Shown one piece after another: positions 7,648 to 15,801 of a stretch of DNA of 34,886 nucleotides. Below the pieces are notes generated by a model. The model did not search any database. It worked only from the letters and a program-made list of their open reading frames with translations, and had not been told where the DNA came from. The number at the start of each line of letters is the position of its first letter. The first letter of the stretch is position 1. Source of the stretch: Vibrio crassostreae 9ZC13 (lineage in GTDB: Bacteria; Pseudomonadota; Gammaproteobacteria; Enterobacterales; Vibrionaceae); contig NZ_AJYZ02000041.1 in assembly GCF_000272045.2 (NCBI RefSeq), positions 767,185 through 802,070 on the forward strand, read 5' to 3'. The position numbers and the translations under genes were made by a program.

Positions 7648-8535
7648 CTAATCGACGAGCCAATCAACAAGCGTAGATAAGGATGTATTTTGTCGATTCT
7701 TGGGTTGCAGCAAGAAGTAACCATTTCCAGAGAAAACACTGCCTTCACTCACTTTTACCAATCTACCTAAATCAATATCTTGCTTGGCCAGTGTGATGTC
7801 GCCTATGGCAATGCCAAACCCTTGAATGGCGGCGTTCATAGCTTGATCGAGTGTCGCGAATTGTTGGTTGTTCTTGCTTGAAAGGTCGTGGCTGCCTATG
7901 TGCTCTAACCAAAGTCGCCAATCACTTTGCTCATTGTTGGCGTGTAGCCAAGTGTATTGGGCAAGCTTGTGTGGCTTGATGATGGTCGATGCGTCGTCGA
8001 CAAGATGGCTCTGTGTAATGCTTTGTGCTTGGCAAACGGGCGCTAGCTGCTCGTTAAACAATAATTGGCTGATAATCGATTGTTGGTTTGGCTTCTTACC
8101 ATAGGTAATTACGGCGTCAAACGGATCAAAGCTTGGTTCGAAGACGTGCTTGATGGTCGACGTCAGTTCGACATCAATTTCAGGATAGGCTTGCTGAAAA
8201 GACATCAACTTAGGTAGTAGCCAAGAGGTAATACAGCTCGGTGCGTTGAGTTTGATCTTAGACGGAGAGCTAGCCACTTGATTTAGAGCCGATTGCAGCT
8301 GATGAATCGTTCCTTGTATCAGGGGAACCAGTTCTTCTCCTTTCGGCGTTAAAGACAATCCGCGAGCATGGCGATAGAAGAGATCACAGCCAAGGCTTTC
8401 TTCAAACGACAATACCTGACGACTTACTGCACCTTGCGTAACATTGAGCTCATGTGCCGCTCGCGTAAAGTTGAGATGCCTTGCCGTCGACAAGAACGCG
8501 AGCAAGGTTTTAGTTGAAGGAAGTGTGCGATTCAT
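7648..8535 (-). CDS. LysR-family transcriptional regulator, GcvA-like
   Basis: A 295-residue LysR-type regulator. The N-terminal helix-turn-helix covers about residues 8-65, with FTRAAHELNVTQGAVSRQV as the DNA-reading motif, and YRHARGLSLTPKGEEL follows. The C-terminal effector domain has the APSCITSWLLPKL start typical of the GcvA/AmpR subgroup. It is divergent from the aminotransferase and binding-protein genes, with a 181-base gap containing a LysR-like palindrome, so it probably controls them and itself. Its effector is unknown; an amino acid or a product of the aminotransferase is a reasonable guess. Confidence 0.9.
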   Translation of the reverse strand: MNRTLPSTKTLLAFLSTARHLNFTRAAHELNVTQGAVSRQVLSFEESLGCDLFYRHARGLSLTPKGEELVPLIQGTIHQLQSALNQVASSPSKIKLNAPSCITSWLLPKLMSFQQAYPEIDVELTSTIKHVFEPSFDPFDAVITYGKKPNQQSIISQLLFNEQLAPVCQAQSITQSHLVDDASTIIKPHKLAQYTWLHANNEQSDWRLWLEHIGSHDLSSKNNQQFATLDQAMNAAIQGFGIAIGDITLAKQDIDLGRLVKVSEGSVFSGNGYFLLQPKNRQNTSLSTLVDWLVD

Positions 8536-8642
8536 ATCTTTACCTATGACTTTTTATCATGGCTATTATGTGATTATTTCGATTCATTTATCAATAGTGT
8601 TCTGTTTGAATGTAAATACTTAATCATCATTTGTGATTCAAT

Positions 8643-8659
8643 ATGTGTATAAGCCACAT
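8643..8659. promoter_or_regulatory. Candidate LysR-type operator
   Basis: ATGTG-TATAAGC-CACAT is a perfect 5-base inverted repeat with a 7-base spacer and contains the LysR-type T-N11-A pattern (TGTG...CACA). It lies 58 bases before the aminotransferase start and 108 bases from the LysR start, a usual place for such a site. No binding data exist here. Confidence 0.5.
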
Positions 8660-8716
8660 TTTTTGAATATGAAGGCAGTGGTGAAGACATTGTGATTTTG
8701 TGAAAGGGATAGCTTC

Positions 8717-9859
8717 TTGACATCTTTTATCGATAGTTTAGTACCTCAGGCTGTAAAAAAATTAATACCTTACCAATCGGCAAGAAGAATTGGTGGTGAT
8801 GGACGAGTCTGGCTAAACGCCAATGAATTGGAAAGCTCGTTGTTTCAAGGAGAAGCAAGTCACAACCGATACCCAGACTTCTTACCACAAGATATTGCTA
8901 AGGCTTATCAAGATTACTGTAGTACCGATGCCGCGACTGTGGCTGTTCGTGGTGCAGATGAAGCGATTGATTTGCTGATCAGAACATTCTGTAAACCGGC
9001 GTGCGACAACATACTTATCTGCTCTCCAACGTATGCGATGTATGAGTTTTGCGCTGATGCATTGGCGATTAATACCTTGGACTCTCCATTGCAGGAAGAC
9101 TTTAGCCTGAACGTCGCTGATATTGTGAATAAGGCAAAACTGGCGAATATCGTGTTTCTTTGCTCACCAAACAATCCAACGGGCAATGTGATTCCTAAAT
9201 CGGATTTGATTCAGGTATTGGAAGGCACGATTGGGAAGTCGCTAGTGGTCGTCGATGAAGCGTATATCGAATTTGAACCACAAACGTCAGCCGTTAGTCT
9301 TATTGAACGCTATCCACATTTGGTTGTGATTCGCACCTTGTCTAAGGCATTTGGACTGGCTGCGGTTCGTTGTGGTTTTATCTTAGCGAGTCAAAATGTG
9401 ATGCAGTATGTCGCGAAGCTGATTCCACCGTATCCGATGCCAGATTGCTCATCTCAAATCGTGCTAGACGCTTTGTCCGATGAACGAGTCTCAGTGATGC
9501 AAGACGCCACACAAAAGCTGGTCGAACTACGTAACTGGTTTGCTTGTGAGTTAACTCAGTTTGATTTCATCGAGTCTGTTTACCCTTCATCGACGAACTT
9601 TATTTTGCTGCGTCAAAAACCTGGGCATCAAGTGTTCAGTCTATTGGCGAAGGATGGCATTGTGACAAGGAATCAAAACCATGAACCTGCTTTGCGTAAC
9701 TGTGTTCGAATCAGTATTGGTAGCCAAGAGAGCATGTTAGAAGTGATAACGTCACTAACACGTTACCAAACCGAATTAGAAAAGAATCAACAAGGCAAAC
9801 AAATTCAACAATCTCAACATAAAGAAACTCAATCTCAACTCGATAAAGATCATATCTAG
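8717..9859 (+). CDS. Histidinol-phosphate-type aminotransferase, stand-alone HisC paralogue
   Basis: A 380-residue fold-type I PLP enzyme closely resembling HisC, which converts imidazole-acetol phosphate and glutamate to histidinol phosphate. Visible motifs are YQSARRIGGDGRVWLNANE at the N-terminus, RGADEAIDLLIR, CSPNNPTGN, DEAYIEF and RTLSKAFGLAAVRCGF with the PLP-binding Lys at residue 210. The start is a TTG with AAAGGGA seven bases before it; no ATG near it fits. It is not in a histidine operon here and has a hydrophilic Gln-rich tail of about 25 residues after the normal HisC end. The following binding-protein gene starts within a few bases, so they form an operon. Its true substrate could be another aromatic or imidazole amino acid. 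Confidence 0.88.
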   Translation: MTSFIDSLVPQAVKKLIPYQSARRIGGDGRVWLNANELESSLFQGEASHNRYPDFLPQDIAKAYQDYCSTDAATVAVRGADEAIDLLIRTFCKPACDNILICSPTYAMYEFCADALAINTLDSPLQEDFSLNVADIVNKAKLANIVFLCSPNNPTGNVIPKSDLIQVLEGTIGKSLVVVDEAYIEFEPQTSAVSLIERYPHLVVIRTLSKAFGLAAVRCGFILASQNVMQYVAKLIPPYPMPDCSSQIVLDALSDERVSVMQDATQKLVELRNWFACELTQFDFIESVYPSSTNFILLRQKPGHQVFSLLAKDGIVTRNQNHEPALRNCVRISIGSQESMLEVITSLTRYQTELEKNQQGKQIQQSQHKETQSQLDKDHI

Positions 9860-9869
9860 GATGGCAATG

Positions 9870-10643
9870 ATGAAAAAGATAATACTAGGACTCGCTTGTG
9901 CGGCCGCTTTACTTGGTACAACAGTACAGGCGAAAGAAATCCGTTTAGCGTCAGACTTTACGTATCCGCCATTCAACTACAAAAATAGTGACGGTGTGCC
10001 TGTCGGGTTTGATATTGAGATAGCTGATGCCTTGTGTGAGCAAGCCAAACTCGATTGCACTTGGGTTTCACAAAGTTGGGATTCGTTAATTCCAAGTTTG
10101 TTGGCAAGAAAGTCAGATGTGATCATGGCGTCGATGCGTATTACCGAAGAGCGCAAGCGCAAGATTTTGTTCACCGATAAGTACTACCAAACACCAGCCG
10201 TGTTTGTTGCTGCTAAAAGCGCGGAATTCATCGTAGATGAGGCGGGCTTGGCGGGCAAAACTATAGGTGTTCAACAAGGTACGATTCACGATCGCTACGT
10301 AACCGACAAGTTTGGCAGTGTGGCCAACATTAAGCGTTACACAGGGCAAGATGAAGTGTATCTGGATCTGCAAAATGGTCGTCTAGATCTAACCTTTGGC
10401 AACTCGGATCAACTGTCATTAGCTTTCTTAGATAAAAAAGAAGGTGAGGGCTTTGAATTTAAAGGTAAAGCAGTAACCGACAAAGCCTACATTGGCGAGG
10501 GTACGGCGTTAGCACTAAGAAAGCAGGATTCAAAACTGGCGAAACAATTCAATGCCGCGATTGAAGAGATCAGAGCGAACGGTACTTACGACAAGATCGC
10601 CGCTAAGTACTTCACGTTTGATATCTATGGCGCTGATTTGTAA
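9870..10643 (+). CDS. Periplasmic amino-acid-binding protein, HisJ/ArgT-like, orphan
   Basis: A 257-residue periplasmic substrate-binding protein of the bacterial family 3 type. A signal peptide (MKKIILGLACAAALLGTTVQA) ends near residue 21. The mature protein has FTYPPFNYKNSDG, GFDIEIADALCEQAKLDC with the two close Cys typical of the basic-amino-acid (Lys/Arg/Orn/His) group, and DVIMASMRITEERKRKI. Three ATGs compete at 9861, 9867 and 9870; TAGGA ends at 9861, so 9867 or 9870 has the better spacing and 9870 gives the cleanest signal. No permease or ATPase gene accompanies it, so it must share a transporter encoded elsewhere or act as a sensor partner. A strong terminator follows. Confidence 0.9.
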   Translation: MKKIILGLACAAALLGTTVQAKEIRLASDFTYPPFNYKNSDGVPVGFDIEIADALCEQAKLDCTWVSQSWDSLIPSLLARKSDVIMASMRITEERKRKILFTDKYYQTPAVFVAAKSAEFIVDEAGLAGKTIGVQQGTIHDRYVTDKFGSVANIKRYTGQDEVYLDLQNGRLDLTFGNSDQLSLAFLDKKEGEGFEFKGKAVTDKAYIGEGTALALRKQDSKLAKQFNAAIEEIRANGTYDKIAAKYFTFDIYGADL

Positions 10644-10676
10644 TTCGTTTAACGCCTAAAAACTAGAACACCAAAA

Positions 10677-10714
10677 ACAAAAATCCGAGGGCTGTGAAGC
10701 TCTCGGATTTTTGT
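10677..10714 (+). terminator. Terminator after the binding-protein gene
   Basis: A 13-base-pair perfect stem, ACAAAAATCCGAG with CTCGGATTTTTGT, extended by four inner pairs around a GTGA loop. The run of T lies in the 3' arm. It ends the aminotransferase/binding-protein operon. Confidence 0.85.
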
Positions 10715-11233
10715 GACAAATAATTCGTCTTAGTAAGATTCCCACCGTTGTCTTTATCCCTGCTTATCCACTCTTGTTCCATACGCTCAGCCTAAAACCT
10801 TACCTCGACCACCTCAGAAATCGCCGTTCACGATTCGCTTTTTCAATCGATGAGACCTTCTTTGTCCGTGCTTAATTACTGATTTTAAGATCTTAAAATA
10901 ACACAAATTTGCGCGTGATTTTTGCTAATAGACGGTTCTAAAAGCAGTTGAAAGCGCTCGGAATTCCCCAAAAATCCGAAGTTAGACTGCTTAATGGTCT
11001 AATTGGTGCCAAATATGATTGGTATCACAATCAATTCAGCTCTCTGGCAAATAGATGAACCTTAGCTCACAAAATATACACATAGTATTGTAATACAAAA
11101 TATATGAAGGTAAGAATATTGTAATGAAACGTTACTGCTATGAGCGATGTGCAATTGAACGTTAGATTTCAAACTTAGCTATAGCGTTGCATATAAAACT
11201 GTACCTCTTACAAAATGGATTCTGGAGAAGAAC
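10715..11233. other. Long non-coding control region upstream of the TRAP operon
   Basis: I find no convincing gene in these 519 bases. The first third is a featureless stretch and the rest is AT-rich. It contains two GntR-like operators (11001-11032), a weak half-matching CRP-like site TGAACCTTAGCTCACA (11056-11071), a small palindrome GTATT-GT-AATAC (11085-11096) and, right before dctP, the ribosome site GGAG. Confidence 0.6.
11001..11032. promoter_or_regulatory. Two tandem GntR (FCD type)-like operators
   Basis: AATTGGTGCCAAAT (11001-11014) and GATTGGTATCACAATC (11017-11032) lie with centres about 17 bases apart. Both resemble the ATTGGT...CCAAT operators of FCD-type GntR regulators. The second is near the UxuR/ExuR consensus AATTGGTATACCAATT. 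A hexuronate or related organic-acid signal for the transporter is inferred from this likeness only; PdhR and LldR use similar half-sites. Confidence 0.5.
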
Positions 11234-12193
11234 ATGAAAAAACACCTACTGACGATTGCAGCGGCTTCAATTCTGATGGCATTTGGCGCTCAAGCAAAAA
11301 CTTTGACGTTAGGGCATGCAATGTCATTAGAAAGCGCAGCTCACCAAGGCATGGTGATCATGGCTGATAAAGTGAAAGAAAAATCGAATGGTGAACTTAC
11401 GATTAAGATCTTTCCAAACGGTCAATTAGGCTCTGAACGTGACCAAGCGGAGCAAGTTGTTACTGGCGCGATTGATATGGCCAAAATCAATGGTGGGTTA
11501 GCCGAATCTTTTGAACCAACGTTTAAGGTTAATGCACTGCCTTTCTTATTCCGTGACGTTCCACATATGAGAACCTTCATGCGAAGTGAAGCAGCACAAG
11601 AGATGTTGCTTTCAAGTGAAGGTAAAGGCTTCATCGGTCTTACATTCTATGACTCAGGCACACGTAGCTTCTACGCTAAAAAAGCCATTAACTCACCGGC
11701 TGATCTCGCTGGTATGAAAGTTCGAGTTCCGGGTTCTCCAACCATGATGGAAATGGTTAACCTATTAGGTGGTAAAGCAACGCCTGTACCTTTCAATGAG
11801 GTATACACGGCGCTGCAACAAGGCGTAATTGACGGTGCTGAAAATAATATTTCTAGCTTAGTTGAAATGAAACACAGCGAAGTTGCCAAATTTTACTCTA
11901 TGGACCAGCACATGATGACACCTGACGTGATCATCATTTCAGAATACAAATGGGGTTCATTAACGGCAGAAGAGCAAAAGATCTTAAAAGAAGCTGCTGC
12001 TGAGTCTCTTGAAGAGCAGATCAAAATCTGGGATGCAACAGATGACATGAACAAAGAGAAAGGAATGAAAGAAGGTGTCACGTTTGTTGAAGTTGATAAA
12101 GCCCCTTTCCGTGCAGCTGTTAAACCTATGATTGATGAGGCGAAAAAAGATCCAAAACTAGCTCCATTCATTGAAAAAATTGAAGCTCTTTAA
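11234..12193 (+). CDS. dctP: TRAP transporter substrate-binding protein, DctP family
   Basis: A 319-residue periplasmic solute receptor of a tripartite ATP-independent transporter, which takes up organic acids using the sodium or proton gradient. A signal peptide ends at about residue 21 (AFGAQA). Family features are FPNGQLGSERDQAEQV, GMKVRVPGSP with the conserved carboxylate-binding Arg164, and TPVPFNEVYTALQQGVIDGAENN. A GGAG ribosome site lies about eight bases before the ATG. It is followed by dctQ and dctM, forming a complete system. The bound substrate cannot be read from sequence; the upstream operators hint at a sugar acid. The name dctP is used in the family sense, not to claim C4-dicarboxylates. 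Confidence 0.93.
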   Translation: MKKHLLTIAAASILMAFGAQAKTLTLGHAMSLESAAHQGMVIMADKVKEKSNGELTIKIFPNGQLGSERDQAEQVVTGAIDMAKINGGLAESFEPTFKVNALPFLFRDVPHMRTFMRSEAAQEMLLSSEGKGFIGLTFYDSGTRSFYAKKAINSPADLAGMKVRVPGSPTMMEMVNLLGGKATPVPFNEVYTALQQGVIDGAENNISSLVEMKHSEVAKFYSMDQHMMTPDVIIISEYKWGSLTAEEQKILKEAAAESLEEQIKIWDATDDMNKEKGMKEGVTFVEVDKAPFRAAVKPMIDEAKKDPKLAPFIEKIEAL

Positions 12194-12212
12194 TCAGTCT
12201 TAGTGAAAATAT

Positions 12213-12247
12213 AATTTTGCCTTGGCTTTGCTAAGGCAAAATTTTTT
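12213..12247 (+). terminator. Intra-operon hairpin with T run between dctP and dctQ (leaky terminator)
   Basis: An 11-base-pair perfect stem (12213-12223 with 12233-12243), a nine-base loop and six T (12242-12247). The ribosome site GAGG of dctQ begins at the very next base. By shape this is an intrinsic terminator inside an operon. It would lower expression of the membrane subunits relative to the binding protein and stabilise the 3' end of dctP mRNA. Confidence 0.75.
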
Positions 12248-12260
12248 GAGGTATCACACC

Positions 12261-12740
12261 ATGTTAGCAACTTTCAGAAACCTACTTGATAGGCTGATTC
12301 TTTTTGTCTCTTCTTTTGCACTAATGTTACTTGTCGTTACTGTCACTTGGCAGGTCTTTAGTCGTTATGTTTTGAATGATCCAAGTAACTGGACTGATGA
12401 ACTTGCTCGTTATGCGATGGTATGGCTTGGCTTATTAGGAGCAAGCTACTTATTCGGTATCAAAGGACACTTAGCAATAACGTTATTGGATGGTTATCTT
12501 AAGGGTAAAGCACATATCGCATTACATGTACTCATCAATATCATTTCTGGCGCATTTGTATTTCTAGCAATGCTTCAAGGTGGCATCGCCCTAATGGGAA
12601 GAACCACACAACAACTCTCTCCAGCACTGCAATTACCGATGTCGACGGTGTATTCAATATTGCCGATTTCAGCCGTTATTATCCTCATTTATTTGGTCAT
12701 GAATACGTTTGATCTTTTTTGTGAACCCAACAAAAAATAA
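12261..12740 (+). CDS. dctQ: TRAP transporter small membrane subunit, DctQ family
   Basis: A 159-residue protein with four hydrophobic segments, as expected for DctQ. The conserved family stretch WQVFSRYVLNDPSNWTDELARY is present near residues 33-54, followed by GLLGASYLFGIKGHLAI. I chose the ATG at 12261, which has GAGG ten bases upstream; an ATG 39 bases earlier lies inside the terminator stem and has no ribosome site. DctQ links the receptor to the large subunit DctM in the inner membrane. The gene is 21 bases before dctM. Confidence 0.92.
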   Translation: MLATFRNLLDRLILFVSSFALMLLVVTVTWQVFSRYVLNDPSNWTDELARYAMVWLGLLGASYLFGIKGHLAITLLDGYLKGKAHIALHVLINIISGAFVFLAMLQGGIALMGRTTQQLSPALQLPMSTVYSILPISAVIILIYLVMNTFDLFCEPNKK

Positions 12741-12761
12741 GTTATAAAAGGACTCTATATT

Positions 12762-14069
12762 ATGGATTTGTCCATTGGTGTTTGGCTGCTAGGCCTATTC
12801 TTATTCATGATCGCGATAAGCATGCCGATTGCGATTGCAATTGCCATGTCATCTTTAACCATCATGTATTTCATCTTACCGTTTGAAGTCGCCAGTATTA
12901 CTGCGGGTCAAAAAATCATTACCGGTATTGATAGTTTCAGTTTATTAGCCATCCCTTTCTTTATCCTCGCGGGGAATATAATGAATGTAGGTGGCATCGC
13001 GAGTCGACTCATCAACCTTGCAAAGCTCTTGGTTGGTTGGATCCCGGGCTCACTTTTTCACGTGAACATCTTCGCCAATATGATGTTTGGCGCCGTTTCA
13101 GGATCAGCCGTTGCAGCAGCAGCTGCGGTTGGTAAAACCTTAGGCCCAGAATTAGAAAAAGATGGTTATGATAAAAACTTAGCAACAGCAGTAAACGTTG
13201 CATCTTGCCCGGCAGGCTTATTAATACCGCCGAGTAATTCACTGATCGTATTTTCAGTGGTATCGGGTGGAACATCCGTTGCGGCGTTGTTTATCGCAGG
13301 GTATGTCCCAGGTATTCTAATGGGCTTCAGTTGTATGGTCGTCGCCTATTTCATCGCTAAAAAGAAGGGCTACAAAACAAGTGCGAATGACGGCTTCACA
13401 ACGAAAGATGTGCTGAATATTGTTTGGCAAGCAACACCAAGCTTAGGGCTTATTGTTGTTGTTATTGGCGGTATTATTGGTGGTATATTCACTGCAACAG
13501 AAGGGGCATGTATAGCGGTTCTATACTCTTTTATACTGTCACTCTGTTACCGAACCCTCAAATGGGCACACTTTCCGATAATTTGTAGAGAAACGGTTCA
13601 GGTTACTGGCATTATGCTGTTCTTGATTGGTGCTTCTACCATTATGTCATGGGCAATGGCGTTTACCGGTCTACCAACCATGATCAGTGATTGGATGCTC
13701 TCTATTTCAGACAATCCAATTATCATCTTTATTCTGATGAACCTGATTCTACTGATTGTGGGTATGTTTATGGACCTTACGCCAGCCGTATTGATCTTTA
13801 CCCCTATCTTTATGCCGATTGCTGAGCATTTAGGCATGCATCCAATTCACTTCGCGATGATGATTATCTTCAACTTATGTATTGGCATTGCAACGCCACC
13901 CGTTGGTACGGCGCTATTTGTGGGTTGTAGTGTCAGTGGCTCTAAGATTGAAAACGTTATAAGAAGTATCATGCCGTTTTGTGCCGTATTGATCGTCACA
14001 CTGTTGGCCATTACTTTTATTCCTGAAATTAGTTTGGCTCTGCCTCGTGCGTTTGGACTCATCAATTAG
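12762..14069 (+). CDS. dctM: TRAP transporter large permease subunit, DctM family
   Basis: A 435-residue integral membrane protein with about twelve hydrophobic segments; it forms the translocation channel of the TRAP system. Typical elements are IPFFILAGNIMNVGGIASRL, MFGAVSGSAVAAAAAVG, LIPPSNSLIVF, GACIAVLYS, MFMDLTPAVLIFTPIFMPI and NLCIGIATPPVGTALFVG. AAGGA lies nine bases before the ATG. It is the last gene of the dctPQM operon and is followed by a shared terminator facing the convergent symporter gene. Confidence 0.95.
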   Translation: MDLSIGVWLLGLFLFMIAISMPIAIAIAMSSLTIMYFILPFEVASITAGQKIITGIDSFSLLAIPFFILAGNIMNVGGIASRLINLAKLLVGWIPGSLFHVNIFANMMFGAVSGSAVAAAAAVGKTLGPELEKDGYDKNLATAVNVASCPAGLLIPPSNSLIVFSVVSGGTSVAALFIAGYVPGILMGFSCMVVAYFIAKKKGYKTSANDGFTTKDVLNIVWQATPSLGLIVVVIGGIIGGIFTATEGACIAVLYSFILSLCYRTLKWAHFPIICRETVQVTGIMLFLIGASTIMSWAMAFTGLPTMISDWMLSISDNPIIIFILMNLILLIVGMFMDLTPAVLIFTPIFMPIAEHLGMHPIHFAMMIIFNLCIGIATPPVGTALFVGCSVSGSKIENVIRSIMPFCAVLIVTLLAITFIPEISLALPRAFGLIN

Positions 14070-14119
14070 CCTGACAAGGGTAAGATTTACCGAATCAATA
14101 TCGATCATTACCTAATAAA

Positions 14120-14144
14120 AAAACCGCCTCATGAAGGCGGTTTT
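14120..14144. terminator. Bidirectional terminator between dctM and the symporter
   Basis: AAAACCGCCT pairs with AGGCGGTTTT around the loop CATGA, with A and T runs on both flanks, so it can stop transcription from both convergent genes. Confidence 0.85.
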
Positions 14145-14171
14145 ATTTATCAATCAAACTGAAGCTTAATA

Positions 14172-15425
14172 TTACGCTTGCTGTTTTTGTAGCTCAGCTT
14201 CTTTCGCTTCGTCTTCGATTAGAGAATCAACGATGACTGCACATGCTGCATCACCAGTGATGTTTAGAGCAGTACGGATCATGTCGAAGATACGGTCTAG
14301 AGCGAACAACAGAGGTAGACCTTCAATAGGGATACCAGCTGCTAGAAGAACCGCAACCACTAGGAAAGAAGGACCTGGAACACCTGCTTGACCAACTGCG
14401 CCTAGAGTCGACGTTACGATGATAGCAATGTAAGCGCCCATAGACAGGTCGATGTTGAACAGCTGTGCGAAGAAGATAGCAACTAGGCCGTAGTAAATTG
14501 CGTTACCAGACATGTTGATCGTCGCACCAAGTGGCAGAACGAATGAAGCCGTAGAGTTACGAACGCCAAGTTCTTTCTCTACCGTTTCCATTGTTACTGG
14601 TAGTGTCGCCATTGAAGAGGCTGTTGATAGTGCAACCGCTTGAGGCTTCTTCATTGCCACTAGGAACTTCTTAGCTGAAGTCTTAGTGAAGATTTGAATC
14701 ATCAGTGGGTAAGCCACAAAGCCGAAGATAAGAATCGCAGCAATGTAGACAATGAACAGCTTGAACACGACCATAAGTGCGCCAAAACCGAATGTACCGA
14801 CGGCTTCTGCCATTAGGCCGAATACGCCAAGTGGTGCAATGATCATAACCTTGTTGATCATCCAAACCATAGCGTCAACAATCGCGTTTACGCCATTGAT
14901 TATTGGGTCACGTTTTTCTTTCGCTTGTTTAGAAATCGCAATACCGAAGAATAAGCAGAAGACTAGAATTTGCAGAATGTTTGCTTCATTCAGTGATTGG
15001 AAAACGTTGGTCGGGATCATACCCGTGATGGTTGCCCAGAACGTTGGAAGTTCGCCTTTCGCAGCGTATTCAGAAGAGAACATGCCTTCAACGCCAGAAA
15101 CATCGATACCACGACCCGGTTCGAATATTTCACCCATTACTAGCGCTAGTGCTACAGCAAGTGCAGACGTTAGTGCAAAGTAACCTAGAGTGGTCACGCC
15201 CACTTTACCTGCTGATGAGCTGTTGCCTAGACCAGCAGCACCTGAAATTAGGGCAACCGCGACTAGAGGGATAACCAGCATCTTGATCAAATTGATGAAG
15301 ATAGCACCCAGTGGAGCGAACATAGTTGCGCTGTCACCCATCATCGCACCGACTAGGGTACCGATGATCATTGCAATAACGACTTGAACGCCGATGTTGC
15401 TTAGTAAACTCTTTTCTTTTAACAC
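14172..15425 (-). CDS. Dicarboxylate/amino-acid:cation symporter (GltP/DctA family)
   Basis: A membrane protein of about 417 residues in the sodium- or proton-coupled glutamate/aspartate/dicarboxylate family. Signatures include FINLIKMLVIPLVAVALISG, the serine-rich re-entrant loop ALSTASSMATLPVT, the NMSGNAIYYG motif and the second hairpin region with GAVGQAGVPGPS, then the substrate-site stretch DRIFDMIRTALNITGDA. Start choice is uncertain. A GTG at 15425 has AGAGG eight bases upstream; an ATG at 15431 is only two bases from that site; the first possible ATG at 15491 has no site and adds a poorly conserved leader. Substrate (glutamate, aspartate or dicarboxylate) is not decided. It is a single-gene unit. 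Confidence 0.92.
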   Translation of the reverse strand: MLKEKSLLSNIGVQVVIAMIIGTLVGAMMGDSATMFAPLGAIFINLIKMLVIPLVAVALISGAAGLGNSSSAGKVGVTTLGYFALTSALAVALALVMGEIFEPGRGIDVSGVEGMFSSEYAAKGELPTFWATITGMIPTNVFQSLNEANILQILVFCLFFGIAISKQAKEKRDPIINGVNAIVDAMVWMINKVMIIAPLGVFGLMAEAVGTFGFGALMVVFKLFIVYIAAILIFGFVAYPLMIQIFTKTSAKKFLVAMKKPQAVALSTASSMATLPVTMETVEKELGVRNSTASFVLPLGATINMSGNAIYYGLVAIFFAQLFNIDLSMGAYIAIIVTSTLGAVGQAGVPGPSFLVVAVLLAAGIPIEGLPLLFALDRIFDMIRTALNITGDAACAVIVDSLIEDEAKEAELQKQQA

Positions 15426-15755
15426 TTCCATAACCTCTGTGCTACTAAATATAAAAATCCCAGAACTACTCACCAATGTACGATGTACCATTGGATTAAT
15501 ATTTCGCGAGAAGTTTTACACGTATCCTTTACATTTATCAATATGAGCAGAGATGAAAGAACACCAAAAAGCAGTAATCAAATGTCATTTGATGATTTTT
15601 TACGCCAAAGCAAACGATTGCTTTTTGATTTATCATTATTTTTATAAATGGTAGTGATATTTGGGTGGGGTATTATAGATGTGCTACAGGTTTGTATGAG
15701 GTGTTGTTTTTATCAGAAATTTAACAATTGAGAGGGTTTGGACGTGTTCTCGGAG
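15426..15755. other. Non-coding region between the symporter and the trp terminator
   Basis: No gene is visible in this AT-rich stretch. It should hold the symporter promoter on the minus strand. It contains the perfect palindrome ATCAAATG-T-CATTTGAT (15577-15593), a likely regulator site, and the hairpin AAAGCAA-ACGA-TTGCTTT (15607-15624) with a short T run, which looks like a plus-strand terminator without an obvious gene in front of it. Confidence 0.5.
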
Positions 15756-15793
15756 AAAAACTCCCACAGCGCAAATTATCGCACTAGTGGGAG
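15756..15793 (-). terminator. Terminator of the trp operon
   Basis: Read on the minus strand, CTCCCAC pairs with GTGGGAG with an inner GCG/CGC extension, followed by five T (15760-15756). It starts nine bases after the trpA stop codon. Confidence 0.85.
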
Positions 15794-15801
15794 CCTATTT
15801 A

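Noticed and set aside
11056..11071. CRP site upstream of dctP
   Set aside because: Only the TCACA half matches; the other half (TGAAC) fits poorly, so I do not call it as a feature.
14752..15183. 143-codon plus-strand open frame inside the symporter gene
   Set aside because: Entirely antisense to a strongly conserved membrane protein, with a low-complexity Ile/Thr/Pro-rich product typical of an antisense shadow.
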